64,000 bases of DNA from Litoditis marina (GCA_964036275.1 CAXIWQ010000270.1:50349-114348); one strand, 5' to 3'. Positions 1 to 13,700 are shown, counted from the first letter of the stretch. Numbers and translations are program-made. Notes: generated by a model not told the origin, from the letters alone.

Positions 1-2052
1 TTTGCCTTGCAGCTACAGAAAAAAAGTTTATACGGCTATCAAGTCTGTTGCTCATGGCTACAAAAACCTAATACGACTTTATATCCTGTGGCGCACAGCC
101 ACAAAATACAAATTAACGCGGTTATTGACTCTTTGCCTTGCAGTTACAGAGAACATTTCATACGGCTATCAAATCTGTTGCTCCCAGCTACAAAAACCTA
201 ATACGACAATCTAATCTGTGGCGCACAGCCACAAAATACGAACTAACGTGGTTATCGACTCTTTGCCTTGCAGCTACAGAAAAAAAGTTTATACGGCTTT
301 CAAGTCTGTTGCTCATGGCTACAAAAACCTAATGCGACTTTATATCCTGTGGCGCACAGCCACAAAAGACAAATTAACGCGGTTATTACCTCTTTGCCTT
401 GCAGCTACAGAAAACAGTTCATACGGCTATCAAGTCTGTTGCTCCCAGCTACAAAAACCTGATACGACAATCTATTCTAAGGCGCACAGCCACAAAAGAC
501 AAATTAACGCGGTTATTACCTCTTTGCCTTGCAGCTACAGAAAGAAGTTCATACGGCTATCAAGTCTGTTGCTCCCAGCTACAAAAACCTAATACGACTT
601 TGTATTCTGTGGCGCACAGCCACAAAAGACAAATTAACGCGGTTATTGACTCTTTGCCGTGCAGCTACAGGGAAAAGGTTATACGGCTATCAAGTATGTT
701 GCTCCCAGCTACAAAAACCTAATACGACTATCTATTCTGTGGCGCACAGCCACAAATTACGAATTAACGCGGTTATCGACTCTTTGCCTTGCAGCTACAG
801 AGAACAGTTCATACGGCTATCAAATCTGTTGCTCCCAGCTACAAAAACCTAATACGACAATCTATTCTGTGGCGCACAGCCACAAAATACGAATTATCGC
901 GGTTATCGACTTGTTGGCTTGCAGCTACAGAGAAAAGTTTATACGGATATCAAGTCTGTTGCTCCCAGCTACGAAAACCTAATTCGACTTTATATTCTGT
1001 GGCGCACAGCCACAAAAGACAAATTAACGCGGTTATTGACTTTTTGCCGTGCAGCTACAGGAAAAAGGTTATACGGCTATCAAGTCTGTTGCTCCCAGCT
1101 ACGAAAACCTAATTCGACTTTATATTCTGTGGCGCACAGCCACAAAAGACAAATTAACGCGGTTATTGACTCTTTGCCGTGCAGCTACAGGAAAAAGGTT
1201 ATACGGCTATCAAGTATGTTGCTCCCAGCTACAAAAACCTAATACTATTCTGTGGCGCACAGCCACAAAATACGAATTAACGCGGTTATCGACTCTTTGC
1301 CTTGCAGCTACAGAGAACAGTTCATACGGCTATCAAATCTGTTGCTCCCAGCTACAAAAACCTAATACGACAATCTTTTCTGTGGCGCACAGCCACAAAA
1401 TACGAATTAACACGGTTATCGACTTGTTGGCTTGCAGCTACAGAGAAAAGTTCATACGGCTATCAAGTCTGTTGCTCCCAGCTACAAAAACCTAATACGA
1501 CAATCTATTCTGTGGCGCACAGCCACAAAATACGAATTTACGCGGTTATCGACTCTTTGCCTTGCAGCTACAGAAAAAAAGTTTATACGGCTATCAAGTC
1601 TGTTGCTCATGGCTACAAAAACCTAATACGACTTTATATCCTGTGGCGCACAGCCACAAAATACAAATTAACGCGGTTATTGACTCTTTGCCTTGCAGTT
1701 ACAGAGAACATTTCATACGGCTATCAAATCTGTTGCTCCCAGCTACAAAAACCTAATACGACAATCTAATCTGTGGCGCACAGCCACAAAATACGAACTA
1801 ACGTGGTTATCGACTCTTTGCCTTGCAGCTACAGAAAAAAAGTTTATACGGCTTTCAAGTCTATTGCTCATGGCTACAAAAACCTAATGCGACTTTATAT
1901 CCTGTGGCGCACAGCCACAAAAGACAAATTAACGCGGTTATTACCTCTTTGCCTTGCAGCTACAGAAAAAAGTTCATACGGCTATCAAGTCTGTTGCTCC
2001 CAGCTACAAAAACCTGATACGACAATCTATTCTAAGGCGCACAGCCACAAAA
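1..2052. repeat. Satellite A array, left block (~130-bp monomer)
   Basis: Tandem repeat of a ~130-bp monomer, seen from recurrence of TTGCAGCTACAG about every 130-131 bases (near 7, 138, 268, 399, 529, 659, 789, 919, 1049). One shorter ~123-bp step near 1240 lacks about 7 bases after CCTAATAC. Each monomer carries the near-invariant block TGTGGCGCACAGCCACA. The block ends abruptly at a retroelement insertion and resumes on its far side. Variant landmarks in bases 1-1240 recur 22501 bases downstream, so this is an internal part of a larger array cut by the window edge. No gene is supported. Long forward open frames occur in all three frames but are a by-product of the repeat. Confidence 0.97.
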
Positions 2053-2074
2053 TGAATGAATGAATGAATTTATT
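2053..2074 (-). terminator. Polyadenylation signal and (TTCA)4 tail of the ORF1-only element
   Basis: On the minus strand AATAAA (2074-2069) is followed at once by four TTCA units (2068-2053) and then by satellite sequence. Short tandem tails in place of poly(A) are known in CR1/L2- and RTE-like non-LTR elements. The tail fixes the 3' end and orientation of the insertion. Confidence 0.7.
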
Positions 2075-2184
2075 ACGCAAACAAGGCGTGTGATACAATA
2101 ATGAAATAAGATGGAAAATCAATGAGTTAAAGGCCAAATCTAAATGTCGATGAGGCACATCACATAGTATCAATATACATAACA

Positions 2185-2901
2185 TCAAAAACCATTTGCT
2201 TCCATATAAGCCACCATCTCATGCATTACATTGACATAATTAGGAACTTCTTCTTTCTTCGGAGAAGTATCAAGATCAACAAAGGAACTTTGATTGGTAT
2301 CATTTGAGTAAGAATTGTTCACTTGCGAATGTCTAGTTTCTTCGACTGGAGAGGTCATTGTAGTCTGGTCCATTGGCACTTGCACTGGCGCGGCATTTGT
2401 AGTTTGATCAGCGGGCGGCATTGACAGGTCACGTTTGGCTTTTCTCGCGAGAAAACCTTCACGACGTTCTTGAGGAGTTTCCATTTTCCGGATGCTGTAA
2501 TTAGAATAGGCAGCAATCGAACTCATCATAGTAGAAAGAGTTTTTAAATGAGGGAATTTGGCGAATTTGGCGATTTCCACGCAAAGTGGTCTTAGAGAAC
2601 CATCAGTACGTGGCTTGCCCAAATGATGAAGGAGAACAACGGCTTCGGATGGAATACCAACCAGGGAAAAAATCTCACTGACCTGATCCCTGGTGGCATC
2701 CTCCGGGAATCCGTGGATGACCAATTTGCGTTGATTCTGGTGACGTTGAAGTTGTTCGGTGATGATTGACGGCAGATTCTTCTTCAGTTCTTCTTGCTGA
2801 GCACGGGTTTCTTTCAGAAGATCCAGAATAAGGTCCAGTTTCTTTCCATGATCACGGATTGAAACTTTTTTGTTGTTGATTGGGGTGGTGGACGGGCCCA
2901 T
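2185..2901 (-). CDS. Non-LTR retrotransposon ORF1-like protein (coiled coil + RRM-like)
   Basis: An intact 238-residue frame from ATG at 2901-2899 to TGA at 2187-2185. An in-frame TTG six bases upstream is not a credible eukaryotic start. Residues ~18-55 are charged with heptad-like leucines and isoleucines, consistent with a coiled coil. Residues ~58-135 contain the pattern KLVIHGFPED, then GIP and LGK, then RPLCVEI, with the beta-alpha-beta spacing of the RRM-like domain in LINE ORF1 proteins. The C-terminal third is rich in Ser, Thr, Asn and Gln and probably disordered. In the family such proteins bind element RNA as trimeric or oligomeric chaperones; that role is inferred here. There is no CCHC knuckle and no RT. 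The intact frame suggests a young copy or a functional half-element. A domesticated gene is less likely because the ORF sits inside satellite DNA. Confidence 0.7.
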   Translation of the reverse strand: MGPSTTPINNKKVSIRDHGKKLDLILDLLKETRAQQEELKKNLPSIITEQLQRHQNQRKLVIHGFPEDATRDQVSEIFSLVGIPSEAVVLLHHLGKPRTDGSLRPLCVEIAKFAKFPHLKTLSTMMSSIAAYSNYSIRKMETPQERREGFLARKAKRDLSMPPADQTTNAAPVQVPMDQTTMTSPVEETRHSQVNNSYSNDTNQSSFVDLDTSPKKEEVPNYVNVMHEMVAYMEANGF

Positions 2902-3329
2902 AATCAATAGAGCGACCGACCGACCCGGGCAGATGAACAGACCCGAATGAAGACAAATTAACGCGGTTATTACCTCTTTGCCTTGCAGCTACAGAAAGAA
3001 GTTCATACGGCTATCAAGTCTGTTGCTCCCAGCTACAAAAACCTAATACGACTTTGTATTCTGTGGCGCACAGCCACAAAAGACAAATTAACGCGGTTAT
3101 TGACTCTTTGCCGTGCAGCTACAGGGAAAAGGTTATACGGCTATCAAGTATGTTGCTCCCAGCTACAAAAACCTAATACGACTATCTATTCTGTGGCGCA
3201 CAGCCACAAATTACGAATTAACGCGGTTATCGACTCTTTGCCTTGCAGCTACAGAGAACAGTTCATACGGCTATCAAATCTGTTGCTCCCAGCTACAAAA
3301 ACCTAATACGACAATCTATTCTGTGGCGC

Positions 3330-6300
3330 ACAGCCACAAAATACGAATTATCGCGGTTATCGACTTGTTGGCTTGCAGCTACAGAGAAAAGTTTATACGG
3401 ATATCAAGTCTGTTGCTCCCAGCTACGAAAACCTAGTTCGACTTTATATTCTGTGGCGCACAGCCACAAAAGACAAATTAACGCGGTTATTGACTTTTTG
3501 CCGTGCAGCTACAGGAAAAAGGTTATACGGCTATCAAGTATGTTGCTCCCAGCTACAAAAACCTAATACTATTCTGTGGCGCACAGCCACAAAATACGAA
3601 TTAACGCGGTTATCGACTCTTTGCCTTGCAGCTACAGAGAACAGTTGATACGGCTATCAAATCTGTTGCTCCCAGCTACAAAAACCTAATACGACAATAT
3701 TTTCTGTGGCGCACAGCCACAAAATACGAATTATCGCGGTTATCGACTTGTTGGCTTGCAGCTACAGAGAAAAGTTCATACGGCTATCAAGTCTGTTGCT
3801 CCCAGCTACAAAAACCTGATACGACAATCTATTCTGTGGCGCACAGCCACAAAAGACAAATTAACGCGGTTATTACCTCTTTGCCTTGCAGCTACAGAAA
3901 AAAGTTCATACGGCTATCAAGTCTGTTGCTCCCAGCTACGAAAACCTAATACGACTTTATATTCTGTGGCGCACAGCCACAAAAGACAAATTAACGCGGT
4001 TATTGACTCTTTGCCGTGCAGCTACAGGAAAAAGGTTATACGGCTATCAAGTATGTTGCTCCCAGCTACAAAAACCTAATACTATTCTGTGGCGCACAGC
4101 CACAAAATACGAATTATCGCGGTTATCGACTTGTTGGCTTGCAGCTACAGAGAAAAGTTCATACGGCTATCAAGTCTGTTGCTCCCAGCTACAAAAACCT
4201 GATACGACAATCTATTCTGTGGCGCACAGCCACAAAAGACAAATTAACGCGGTTATTACCTCTTTGCCTTGCAGCTACAGAAAAAAGTTCATACGGCTAT
4301 CAAGTCTGTTGCTCCCAGCTACGAAAACCTAATTCGACTTTATATTCTGTGGCGCACAGCCACAAAAGACAAATTAACGCGGTTATTGACTCTTTGCCGT
4401 GCAGCTACAGGAAAAAAGTTATACGGCTATCAAGTATGTTGCTCCCAGCTACAAAAACCTAATACTATTCTGTGGCGCACAGCCACAAAATACGAATTAA
4501 CGCGGTTATCGACTCTTTGCCTTGCAGCTACAGAGAACATTCCATACGGCTAACAAATCTGTTGCTCCCAGCTACAAAAACCTATTACGACAATCTATTC
4601 TGTGGCGCACAGCCACAAAATACGAATTATCGCGGTTATCGACTTGTTGGCTTGCAGCTACAGAGAAAAGTTCATACGGCTATCAAGTCTGTTGCTCCCA
4701 GCTACAAAAACCTGATACGACAATCTATTCTGTGGCGCACAGCCACAAAAGACAAATTAACGCGGTTATTACCTCTTTGCCTTGCAGCTACAGAAAAAAG
4801 TTTATACGGCTATCAAGTCTGTTGCTCATGGCTACAAAAACCTAATACGACTTTATATTCTGTGGCGCACAGCCACAAAAGACAAATTAACGCGGTTATT
4901 GACTCTTTGCCGTGCAGCTACAGAAAAAAGTTTATACGGCTATCAAGTATGTTGCTCCCAGCTACAAAAAACCTAATACGACTATCTATTCTGTGGCGCA
5001 CAGCCACAAAATACGAATTAACGCGGTTATCGACTGTTTGCTTTGCAGCTACAGAAAAAAGTTAATACGGCTATCAAGTCTGTTGCTCCCAGCTACAAAA
5101 ACCTAATACGACAATCTATTCTGTGGCGCACAGCCACAAAAACGAATTAACGCGGTTATCGACATTTTGACTTGCAGCTACAAAAAAAATCATACGGCTA
5201 TCAAGTCTGTTGCTCCCAACTACAAAAACATAATACGACTTTATATTCTGTGGCGCACAGCCACAAAATACAAATTAACGCGGTTATTGACTCTTTGCCT
5301 TGCAGTTACAGAGAACATTTCATACGGCTATCAAATCTGTTGCTCCCAGCTACAAACACCTAATACGACAATCTATTCTGTGGCGCACAGCCACAAAATA
5401 CGAATTAACGCGGTTATCGACTCTTTGCCTAGCAGCTACAGAAAAAAGTTTATACGGCTATCAAATCTGTTGCTCCCAGCTACAAAAACCTAATACGACA
5501 ATCTATTCTGTGGCGCACAGCCACAAAATACGAATTATCGCGGTTATCGACTTGTTGGCTTGCAGCTACAGAGAAAAGTTTATACGGATATCAAGTCTGT
5601 TGCTCCCAGCTACGAAAACCTAATTCGACTTTATATTCTGTGGCGCACAGCCACAAAAGACAAATTAACGCGGTTATTGACTTTTTGCCGTGCAGCTACA
5701 GGAAAAAGGTTATACGGCTATCAAGTATGTTGCTCCCAGCTACAAAAACCTAATACTATTCTGTGGCGCACAGCCACAAAATACGAATTAACGCGGTTAT
5801 CGACTCTTTGCCTTGCAGCTACAGAGAACAGTTCATACGGCTATCAAATCTGTTGCTCCCAGCTACAAAAACCTAATACCACAATCTTTTCTGTGGCGCA
5901 CAGCCACAAAATACGAATTATCGCGGTTATCGACTTGTTGGCTTGCAGCTACAGAGAAAAGTTCATACGGCTATCAAGTCTGTTGCTCCCAGCTACAAAA
6001 ACCTGATACGACAATCTATTCTGTGGCGCACAGCCACAAAAGACAAATTAACGCGGTTATTACCTCTTTGCCTTGCAGCTACAGAAAAAAGTTCATACGG
6101 CTATCAAGTCTGTTGCTCCCAGCTACGAAAACCTAATACGACTTTATATTCTGTGGCGCACAGCCACAAAAGACAAATTAACGCGGTTATTGACTCTTTG
6201 CCGTGCAGCTACAGGAAAAAGGTTATACGGCTATCAAGTATGTTGCTCCCAGCTACAAAAACCTAATACTATTCTGTGGCGCACAGCCACAAAATACGAA

Positions 6301-7350
6301 TTATCGCGGTTATCGACTTGTTGGCTTGCAGCTACAGAGAAAAGTTCATACGGCTATCAAGTCTGTTGCTCCCAGCTACAAAAACCTGATACGACAATCT
6401 ATTCTGTGGCGCACAGCCACAAAAGACAAATTAACGCGGTTATTACCTCTTTGCCTTGCAGCTACAGAAAAAAGTTCATACGGCTATCAAGTCTGTTGCT
6501 CCCAGCTACGAAAACCTAATTCGACTTTATATTCTGTGGCGCACAGCCACAAAAGACAAATTAACGCGGTTATTGACTCTTTGCCGTGCAGCTACAGGAA
6601 AAAAGTTATACGGCTATCAAGTATGTTGCTCCCAGCTACAAAAACCTAATACTATTCTGTGGCGCACAGCCACAAAATACGAATTAACGCGGTTATCGAC
6701 TCTTTGCCTTGCAGCTACAGAGAACATTCCATACGGCTATCAAATCTGTTGCTCCCAGCTACAAAAACCTATTACGACAATCTATTCTGTGGCGCACAGC
6801 CACAAAATACGAATTATCGCGGTTATCGACTTGTTGGCTTGCAGCTACAGAGAAAAGTTCATACGGCTATCAAGTCTGTTGCTCCCAGCTACAAAAACCT
6901 GATACGACAATCTATTCTGTGGCGCACAGCCACAAAAGACAAATTAACGCGGTTATTACCTCTTTGCCTTGCAGCTACAGAAAAAAGTTTATACGGCTAT
7001 CAAGTCTGTTGCTCATGGCTACAAAAACCTAATACGACTTTATATTCTGTGGCGCACAGCCACAAAAGACAAATTAACGCGGTTATTGACTCTTTGCCGT
7101 GCAGCTACAGAAAAAAGTTTATACGGCTATCAAGTATGTTGCTCCCAGCTACAAAAAACCTAATACGACTATCTATTCTGTGGCGCACAGCCACAAAATA
7201 CGAATTAACGCGGTTATCGACTGTTTGCTTTGCAGCTACAGAAAAAAAGTTAATACGGCTATCAAGTCTGTTGCTCCCAGCTACAAAAACCTAATACGAC
7301 AATCTATTCTGTGGCGCACAGCCACAAAAACGAATTAACGCGGTTATCGA
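3330..7350. repeat. Higher-order repeat, ~2187-bp tandem duplication in satellite A
   Basis: Variant landmarks between about 3330 and 5160 recur at a constant offset of 2187 bases (3373/5560, 3886/6073, 4269/6456, 4522/6709, 4912/7099). The matching blocks keep the order of 130- and 123-bp monomers, so this is a unit of about 17 monomers duplicated head to tail. Small differences between copies (for example TAACAAATC near 4551 against TATCAAATC near 6738) show limited divergence after duplication. Block ends are approximate because they were judged by eye. Confidence 0.85.
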
Positions 7351-10300
7351 CATTTTGACTTGCAGCTACAAAAAAATCATACGGCTATCAAGTCTGTTGC
7401 TCCCAACTACAAAAACATAATACGACTTTATATTCTGTGGCGCACAGCCACAAAATACAAATTAACGCGGTTATTGACTCTTTGCCTTGCAGCTACAGAA
7501 AAAAGTTCATACGGCTATCAAGTCTGTTGCTCCCAGCTACAAAAACCTAATACGACTTTATATTCTGTGGCGCACAGCCACAAAAGACAAATTAACGCGG
7601 TTATTGACTCTTTGCCGTGCAGCTACAGGAAAAAGGTTATACGGCTATCAAATATGTTGCTCCCAGCTACAAAAACCTAATACGACTATCTATTCTGTGG
7701 CGCACAGCCACAAAATACGAATTAACGCGGTTATCGACTCTTTGCCTTGCAGCTACAAAGAACAGTTCATACGGCTATCAAATCTGTTGCTCCCAGCTAC
7801 AAAAACCTAATACGACAATCTATTCTGTGGCGCACAGCCACAAAATACGAATTATCGCGGTTATCGACTTGTTGGCTTGCAGCTACAGAGAAACGTTCAT
7901 ACGGCTATCAAGTCTGTTGCTCCCAGCTACAAAAACCTGATACGACAATCTATTCTGTGGCGCACAGCCACAAAAGACAAATTAACGCGGTTATTACCTC
8001 TTTGCCTTGCAGCTACAGAAAAAAATTCATACGGCTATCAAGTCTGTTGCTCCCAGCTACGAAAACCTAATACGACTTTATATTCTGTGGCGCACAGCCA
8101 CAAAAGACAAATTAACGCGGTTATTGACTCTTTGCCGTGCAGCTACAGGAAAAAGGTTATACGGCTATCAAGTATGTTGCTCCCAGCTAAAAAAACCTAA
8201 TACGACTATCTATTCTGTGGCGCACAGCCACAAAATACGAATTAACGCGGTTATCGATTCTTTGCCTTGCAGCTACAGAGAACAGTTCATACGGCTATCA
8301 AGTCTGTTGCTCCCAGCTACAAAAACCTAATACGACTATATATTCTGTGGCGCACAGCCACAAAAGACGAATTAACGCGGTTATTGACTCTTTGCCTCGC
8401 AGTTACAGAGAATATTTCATACGGCTATCAAATCTGTTGCTCCCAGCTACAAAAACCTAATACGACAATCTATTCTGTGGCGCACAGCCACAAAAGACAA
8501 ATTAACGCGGTTATTGACTCTTTGCCTTGCAGCTACAGAAAAAAAATCATACGGCTATCAAGTCTGTTGCTCCCAGCTACGAAAACCTAATACGACTTTA
8601 TATTCTGTGGCGCACAGCCACAAAACACGAAATATCGCGGTTATCGACTTGTTGGCTTGCAGCTACAGAGAAAAGTTCATACGGCTATCAAGTCTGTTGC
8701 TCCCAGCTACAAAAACCTGATACGACAATCTATTCTGTGGCGCACAGCCACAAAAGACAAATTAACGCGGTTATTACCTCTTTGCCTTGCAGCTACAGAA
8801 AAAAGTTCATACGGCTATCAAGTCTGTTGCTCCCAGCTACAAAAACCTGATACGACAATCTATTCTGTGGCGCACAGCCACAAAAGACAAATTAACGCGG
8901 TTATTGACTCTTTGCCTTGCAGCTACAGAAAAAAAATCATACGGCTATCAAGTCTGTTGCTCCCAGCTAAAAAAACCTAATACGACTATCTATTCTGTGG
9001 CGCACAGCCACAAAATACGAATTAACGCGGTTATCGATTCTTTGCCTTGCAGCTACAGAGAACAGTTCATACGGCTATCAAGTCTGTTGCTCCCAGCTAC
9101 AAAAACCTAATACGACTATATATTCTGTGGCGCACAGCCACAAAAGACGAATTAAACGCGGTTATTGACTCTTTGCCTCGCAGTTACAGAGAATATTTCA
9201 TACGGCTATCAAATCTGTTGCTCCCAGCTACAAAAACCTAATACGACAATCTATTCTGTGGCGCACAGCCACAAAAGACAAATTAACGCGGTTATTGACT
9301 CTTTGCCTTGCAGCTACAGAAAAAAAATCATACGGCTATCAAGTCTGTTGCTCCCAGCTACGAAAACCTAATACGACTTTATATTCTGTGGCGCACAGCC
9401 ACAAAACACGAAATATCGCGGTTATCGACTTGTTGGCTTGCAGCTACAGAGAAAAGTTCATACGGCTATCAAGTCTGTTGCTCCCAGCTACAAAAACCTG
9501 ATACGACAATCTATTCTGTGGCGCACAGCCACAAAAGACAAATTAACGCGGTTATTACCTCTTTGCCTTGCAGCTACAGAAAAAAGTTCATACGGCTATC
9601 AAGTCTGTTGCTCCCAGCTACAAAAACCTGATACGACAATCTATTCTGTGGCGCACAGCCACAAAAGACAAATTAACGCGGTTATTACCTCTTTGCCTTG
9701 CAGCTACAGAAAAAAGTTTATACGGCTATCAAGTCTGTTGCTCATGGCTACAAAAACCTAATACGACTTTATATTCTGTGGCGCACAGCCACAAAAGACA
9801 AATTAACGCGGTTATTGACTCTTTGCCGTGCAGCTACAGAAAAAAGTTTATACGGCTATCAAGTATGTTGCTCCCAGCTACAAAAAACCTAATACGACTA
9901 TCTATTCTGTGGCGCACAGCCACAAAATACGAATTAACGCGGTTATCGACTGTTTGCTTTGCAGCTACAGAAAAAAGTTAATACGGCTATCAAGTCTGTT
10001 GCTCCCAGCTACAAAAACCTAATACGACAATCTATTCTGTGGCGCACAGCCACAAAAACGAATTAACGCGGTTATCGACATTTTGACTTGCAGCTACAAA
10101 AAAAATCATACGGCTATCAAGTCTGTTGCTCCCAACTACAAAAACATAATACGACTTTATATTCTGTGGCGCACAGCCACAAAATACAAATTAACGCGGT
10201 TATTGACTCTTTGCCTTGCAGTTACAGAGAACATTTCATACGGCTATCAAATCTGTTGCTCCCAGCTACAAACACCTAATACGACAATCTATTCTGTGGC

Positions 10301-13300
10301 GCACAGCCACAAAATACGAATTAACGCGGTTATCGACTCTTTGCCTAGCAGCTACAGAAAAAAGTTTATACGGCTATCAAATCTGTTGCTCCCAGCTACA
10401 AAAACCTAATACGACAATCTATTCTGTGGCGCACAGCCACAAAATACGAATTATCGCGGTTATCGACTTGTTGGCTTGCAGCTACAGAGAAAAGTTTATA
10501 CGGATATCAAGTCTGTTGCTCCCAGCTACGAAAACCTAATTCGACTTTATATTCTGTGGCGCACAGCCACAAAAGACAAATTAACGCGGTTATTGACTTT
10601 TTGCCGTGCAGCTACAGGAAAAAGGTTATACGGCTATCAAGTATGTTGCTCCCAGCTACAAAAACCTAATACTATTCTGTGGCGCACAGCCACAAAATAC
10701 GAATTAACGCGGTTATCGACTCTTTGCCTTGCAGCTACAGAGAACAGTTCATACGGCTATCAAATCTGTTGCTCCCAGCTACAAAAACCTAATACCACAA
10801 TCTTTTCTGTGGCGCACAGCCACAAAATACGAATTATCGCGGTTATCGACTTGTTGGCTTGCAGCTACAGAGAAAAGTTCATACGGCTATCAAGTCTGTT
10901 GCTCCCAGCTACAAAAACCTGATACGACAATCTATTCTGTGGCGCACAGCCACAAAAGACAAATTAACGCGGTTATTACCTCTTTGCCTTGCAGCTACAG
11001 AAAAAGTTCATACGGCTATCAAGTCTGTTGCTCCCAGCTACGAAAACCTAATACGACTTTATATTCTGTGGCGCACAGCCACAAAAGACAAATTAACGCG
11101 GTTATTGACTCTTTGCCGTGCAGCTACAGGAAAAAGGTTATACGGCTATCAAGTATGTTGCTCCCAGCTACAAAAACCTAATACTATTCTGTGGCGCACA
11201 GCCACAAAATACGAATTATCGCGGTTATCGACTTGTTGGCTTGCAGCTACAGAGAAAAGTTCATACGGCTATCAAGTCTGTTGCTCCCAGCTACAAAAAC
11301 CTGATACGACAATCTATTCTGTGGCGCACAGCCACAAAAGACAAATTAACGCGGTTATTACCTCTTTGCCTTGCAGCTACAGAAAAAAGTTCATACGGCT
11401 ATCAAGTCTGTTGCTCCCAGCTACGAAAACCTAATTCGACTTTATATTCTGTGGCGCACAGCCACAAAAGACAAATTAACGCGGTTATTGACTCTTTGCC
11501 GTGCAGCTACAGGAAAAAAGTTATACGGCTATCAAGTATGTTGCTCCCAGCTACAAAAACCTAATACTATTCTGTGGCGCACAGCCACAAAATACGAATT
11601 AACGCGGTTATCGACTCTTTGCCTTGCAGCTACAGAGAACATTCCATACGGCTATCAAATCTGTTGCTCCCAGCTACAAAAACCTATTACGACAATCTAT
11701 TCTGTGGCGCACAGCCACAAAATACGAATTATCGCGGTTATCGACTTGTTGGCTTGCAGCTACAGAGAAAAGTTCATACGGCTATCAAGTCTGTTGCTCC
11801 CAGCTACAAAAACCTGATACGACAATCTATTCTGTGGCGCACAGCCACAAAAGACAAATTAACGCGGTTATTACCTCTTTGCCTTGCAGCTACAGAAAAA
11901 AGTTTATACGGCTTTCAAGTCTGTTGCTCATGGCTACAAAAACCTAATACGACTTTATATTCTGTGGCGCACAGCCACAAAAGACAAATTAACGCGGTTA
12001 TTGACTCTTTGCCGTGCAGCTACAGAAAAAAGTTTATACGGCTATCAAGTATGTTGCTCCCAGCTACAAAAAACCTAATACGACTATCTATTCTGTGGCG
12101 CACAGCCACAAAATACGAATTAACGCGGTTATCGACTGTTTGCTTTGCAGCTACAGAAAAAAGTTAATACGGCTATCAAGTCTGTTGCTCCCAGCTACAA
12201 AAACCTAATACGACAATCTATTCTGTGGCGCACAGCCACAAAAACGAATTAACGCGGTTATCGACATTTTGACTTGCAGCTACAAAAAAATCATACGGCT
12301 ATCAAGTCTGTTGCTCCCAACTACAAAAACATAATACGACTTTATATTCTGTGGCGCACAGCCACAAAATACAAATTAACGCGGTTATTGACTCTTTGCC
12401 TTGCAGCTACAGAAAAAAGTTCATACGGCTATCAAGTCTGTTGCTCCCAGCTACAAAAACCTAATACGACTTTATATTCTGTGGCGCACAGCCACAAAAG
12501 ACAAATTAACGCGGTTATTGACTCTTTGCCGTGCAGCTACAGGAAAAAGGTTATACGGCTATCAAATATGTTGCTCCCAGCTACAAAAACCTAATACGAC
12601 TATCTATTCTGTGGCGCACAGCCACAAAATACGAATTAACGCGGTTATCGACTCTTTGCCTTGCAGCTACAAAGAACAGTTCATACGGCTATCAAATCTG
12701 TTGCTCCCAGCTACAAAAACCTAATACGACAATCTATTCTGTGGCGCACAGCCACAAAATACGAATTATCGCGGTTATCGACTTGTTGGCTTGCAGCTAC
12801 AGAGAAACGTTCATACGGCTATCAAGTCTGTTGCTCCCAGCTACAAAAACCTGATACGACAATCTATTCTGTGGCGCACAGCCACAAAAGACAAATTAAC
12901 GCGGTTATTACCTCTTTGCCTTGCAGCTACAGAAAAAAATTCATACGGCTATCAAGTCTGTTGCTCCCAGCTACGAAAACCTAATACGACTTTATATTCT
13001 GTGGCGCACAGCCACAAAAGACAAATTAACGCGGTTATTGACTCTTTGCCGTGCAGCTACAGGAAAAAGGTTATACGGCTATCAAGTATGTTGCTCCCAG
13101 CTAAAAAAACCTAATACGACTATCTATTCTGTGGCGCACAGCCACAAAATACGAATTAACGCGGTTATCGATTCTTTGCCTTGCAGCTACAGAGAACAGT
13201 TCATACGGCTATCAAGTCTGTTGCTCCCAGCTACAAAAACCTAATACGACTATATATTCTGTGGCGCACAGCCACAAAAGACGAATTAACGCGGTTATTG

Positions 13301-13700
13301 ACTCTTTGCCTCGCAGTTACAGAGAATATTTCATACGGCTATCAAATCTGTTGCTCCCAGCTACAAAAACCTAATACGACAATCTATTCTGTGGCGCACA
13401 GCCACAAAAGACAAATTAACGCGGTTATTGACTCTTTGCCTTGCAGCTACAGAAAAAAAATCATACGGCTATCAAGTCTGTTGCTCCCAGCTACGAAAAC
13501 CTAATACGACTTTATATTCTGTGGCGCACAGCCACAAAACACGAAATATCGCGGTTATCGACTTGTTGGCTTGCAGCTACAGAGAAAAGTTCATACGGCT
13601 ATCAAGTCTGTTGCTCCCAGCTACAAAAACCTGATACGACAATCTATTCTGTGGCGCACAGCCACAAAAGACAAATTAACGCGGTTATTACCTCTTTGCC
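5160..13700. repeat. Higher-order repeat, ~4915-bp duplication in satellite A
   Basis: The segment about 5160-8780 reappears at about 10076-13694. Paired landmarks include 5167/10083, 5300/10216, 5813/10729, 6456/11371, 7099/12014, 7360/12274, 8007/12921 and 8527/13441. The offset drifts from 4916 to 4914 through single-base indels. The copied segment contains part of the 2187-bp duplication, so the larger event followed the smaller one. A shorter 781-bp repeat (8527/9308) lies between the copies. Ends are approximate. Confidence 0.85.

Larger units (their letters stand above)
2053..2951 (-). mobile_element. ORF1-only non-LTR-type retroelement inserted in satellite A
   Basis: An ~899-bp non-satellite insert splits a satellite A monomer between CACAAAA and GACAAATTAACG. 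The uninterrupted version of the same junction is visible near 497, 20675, 22993 and 32804. Read on the minus strand, the insert has a ~50-nt leader, one ORF for a coiled-coil/RRM-like protein, a ~130-nt 3' UTR, AATAAA and a (TTCA)4 tail. That is the 3' anatomy of a target-primed non-LTR retrotransposon. No reverse transcriptase or endonuclease ORF is present. Because ORF1 lies at the 5' end, simple 5' truncation cannot explain this. An internal deletion of ORF2 or a natural ORF1-only (half-LINE) element fits better. Any target-site duplication is very short (perhaps AA) or ambiguous. Confidence 0.8.
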
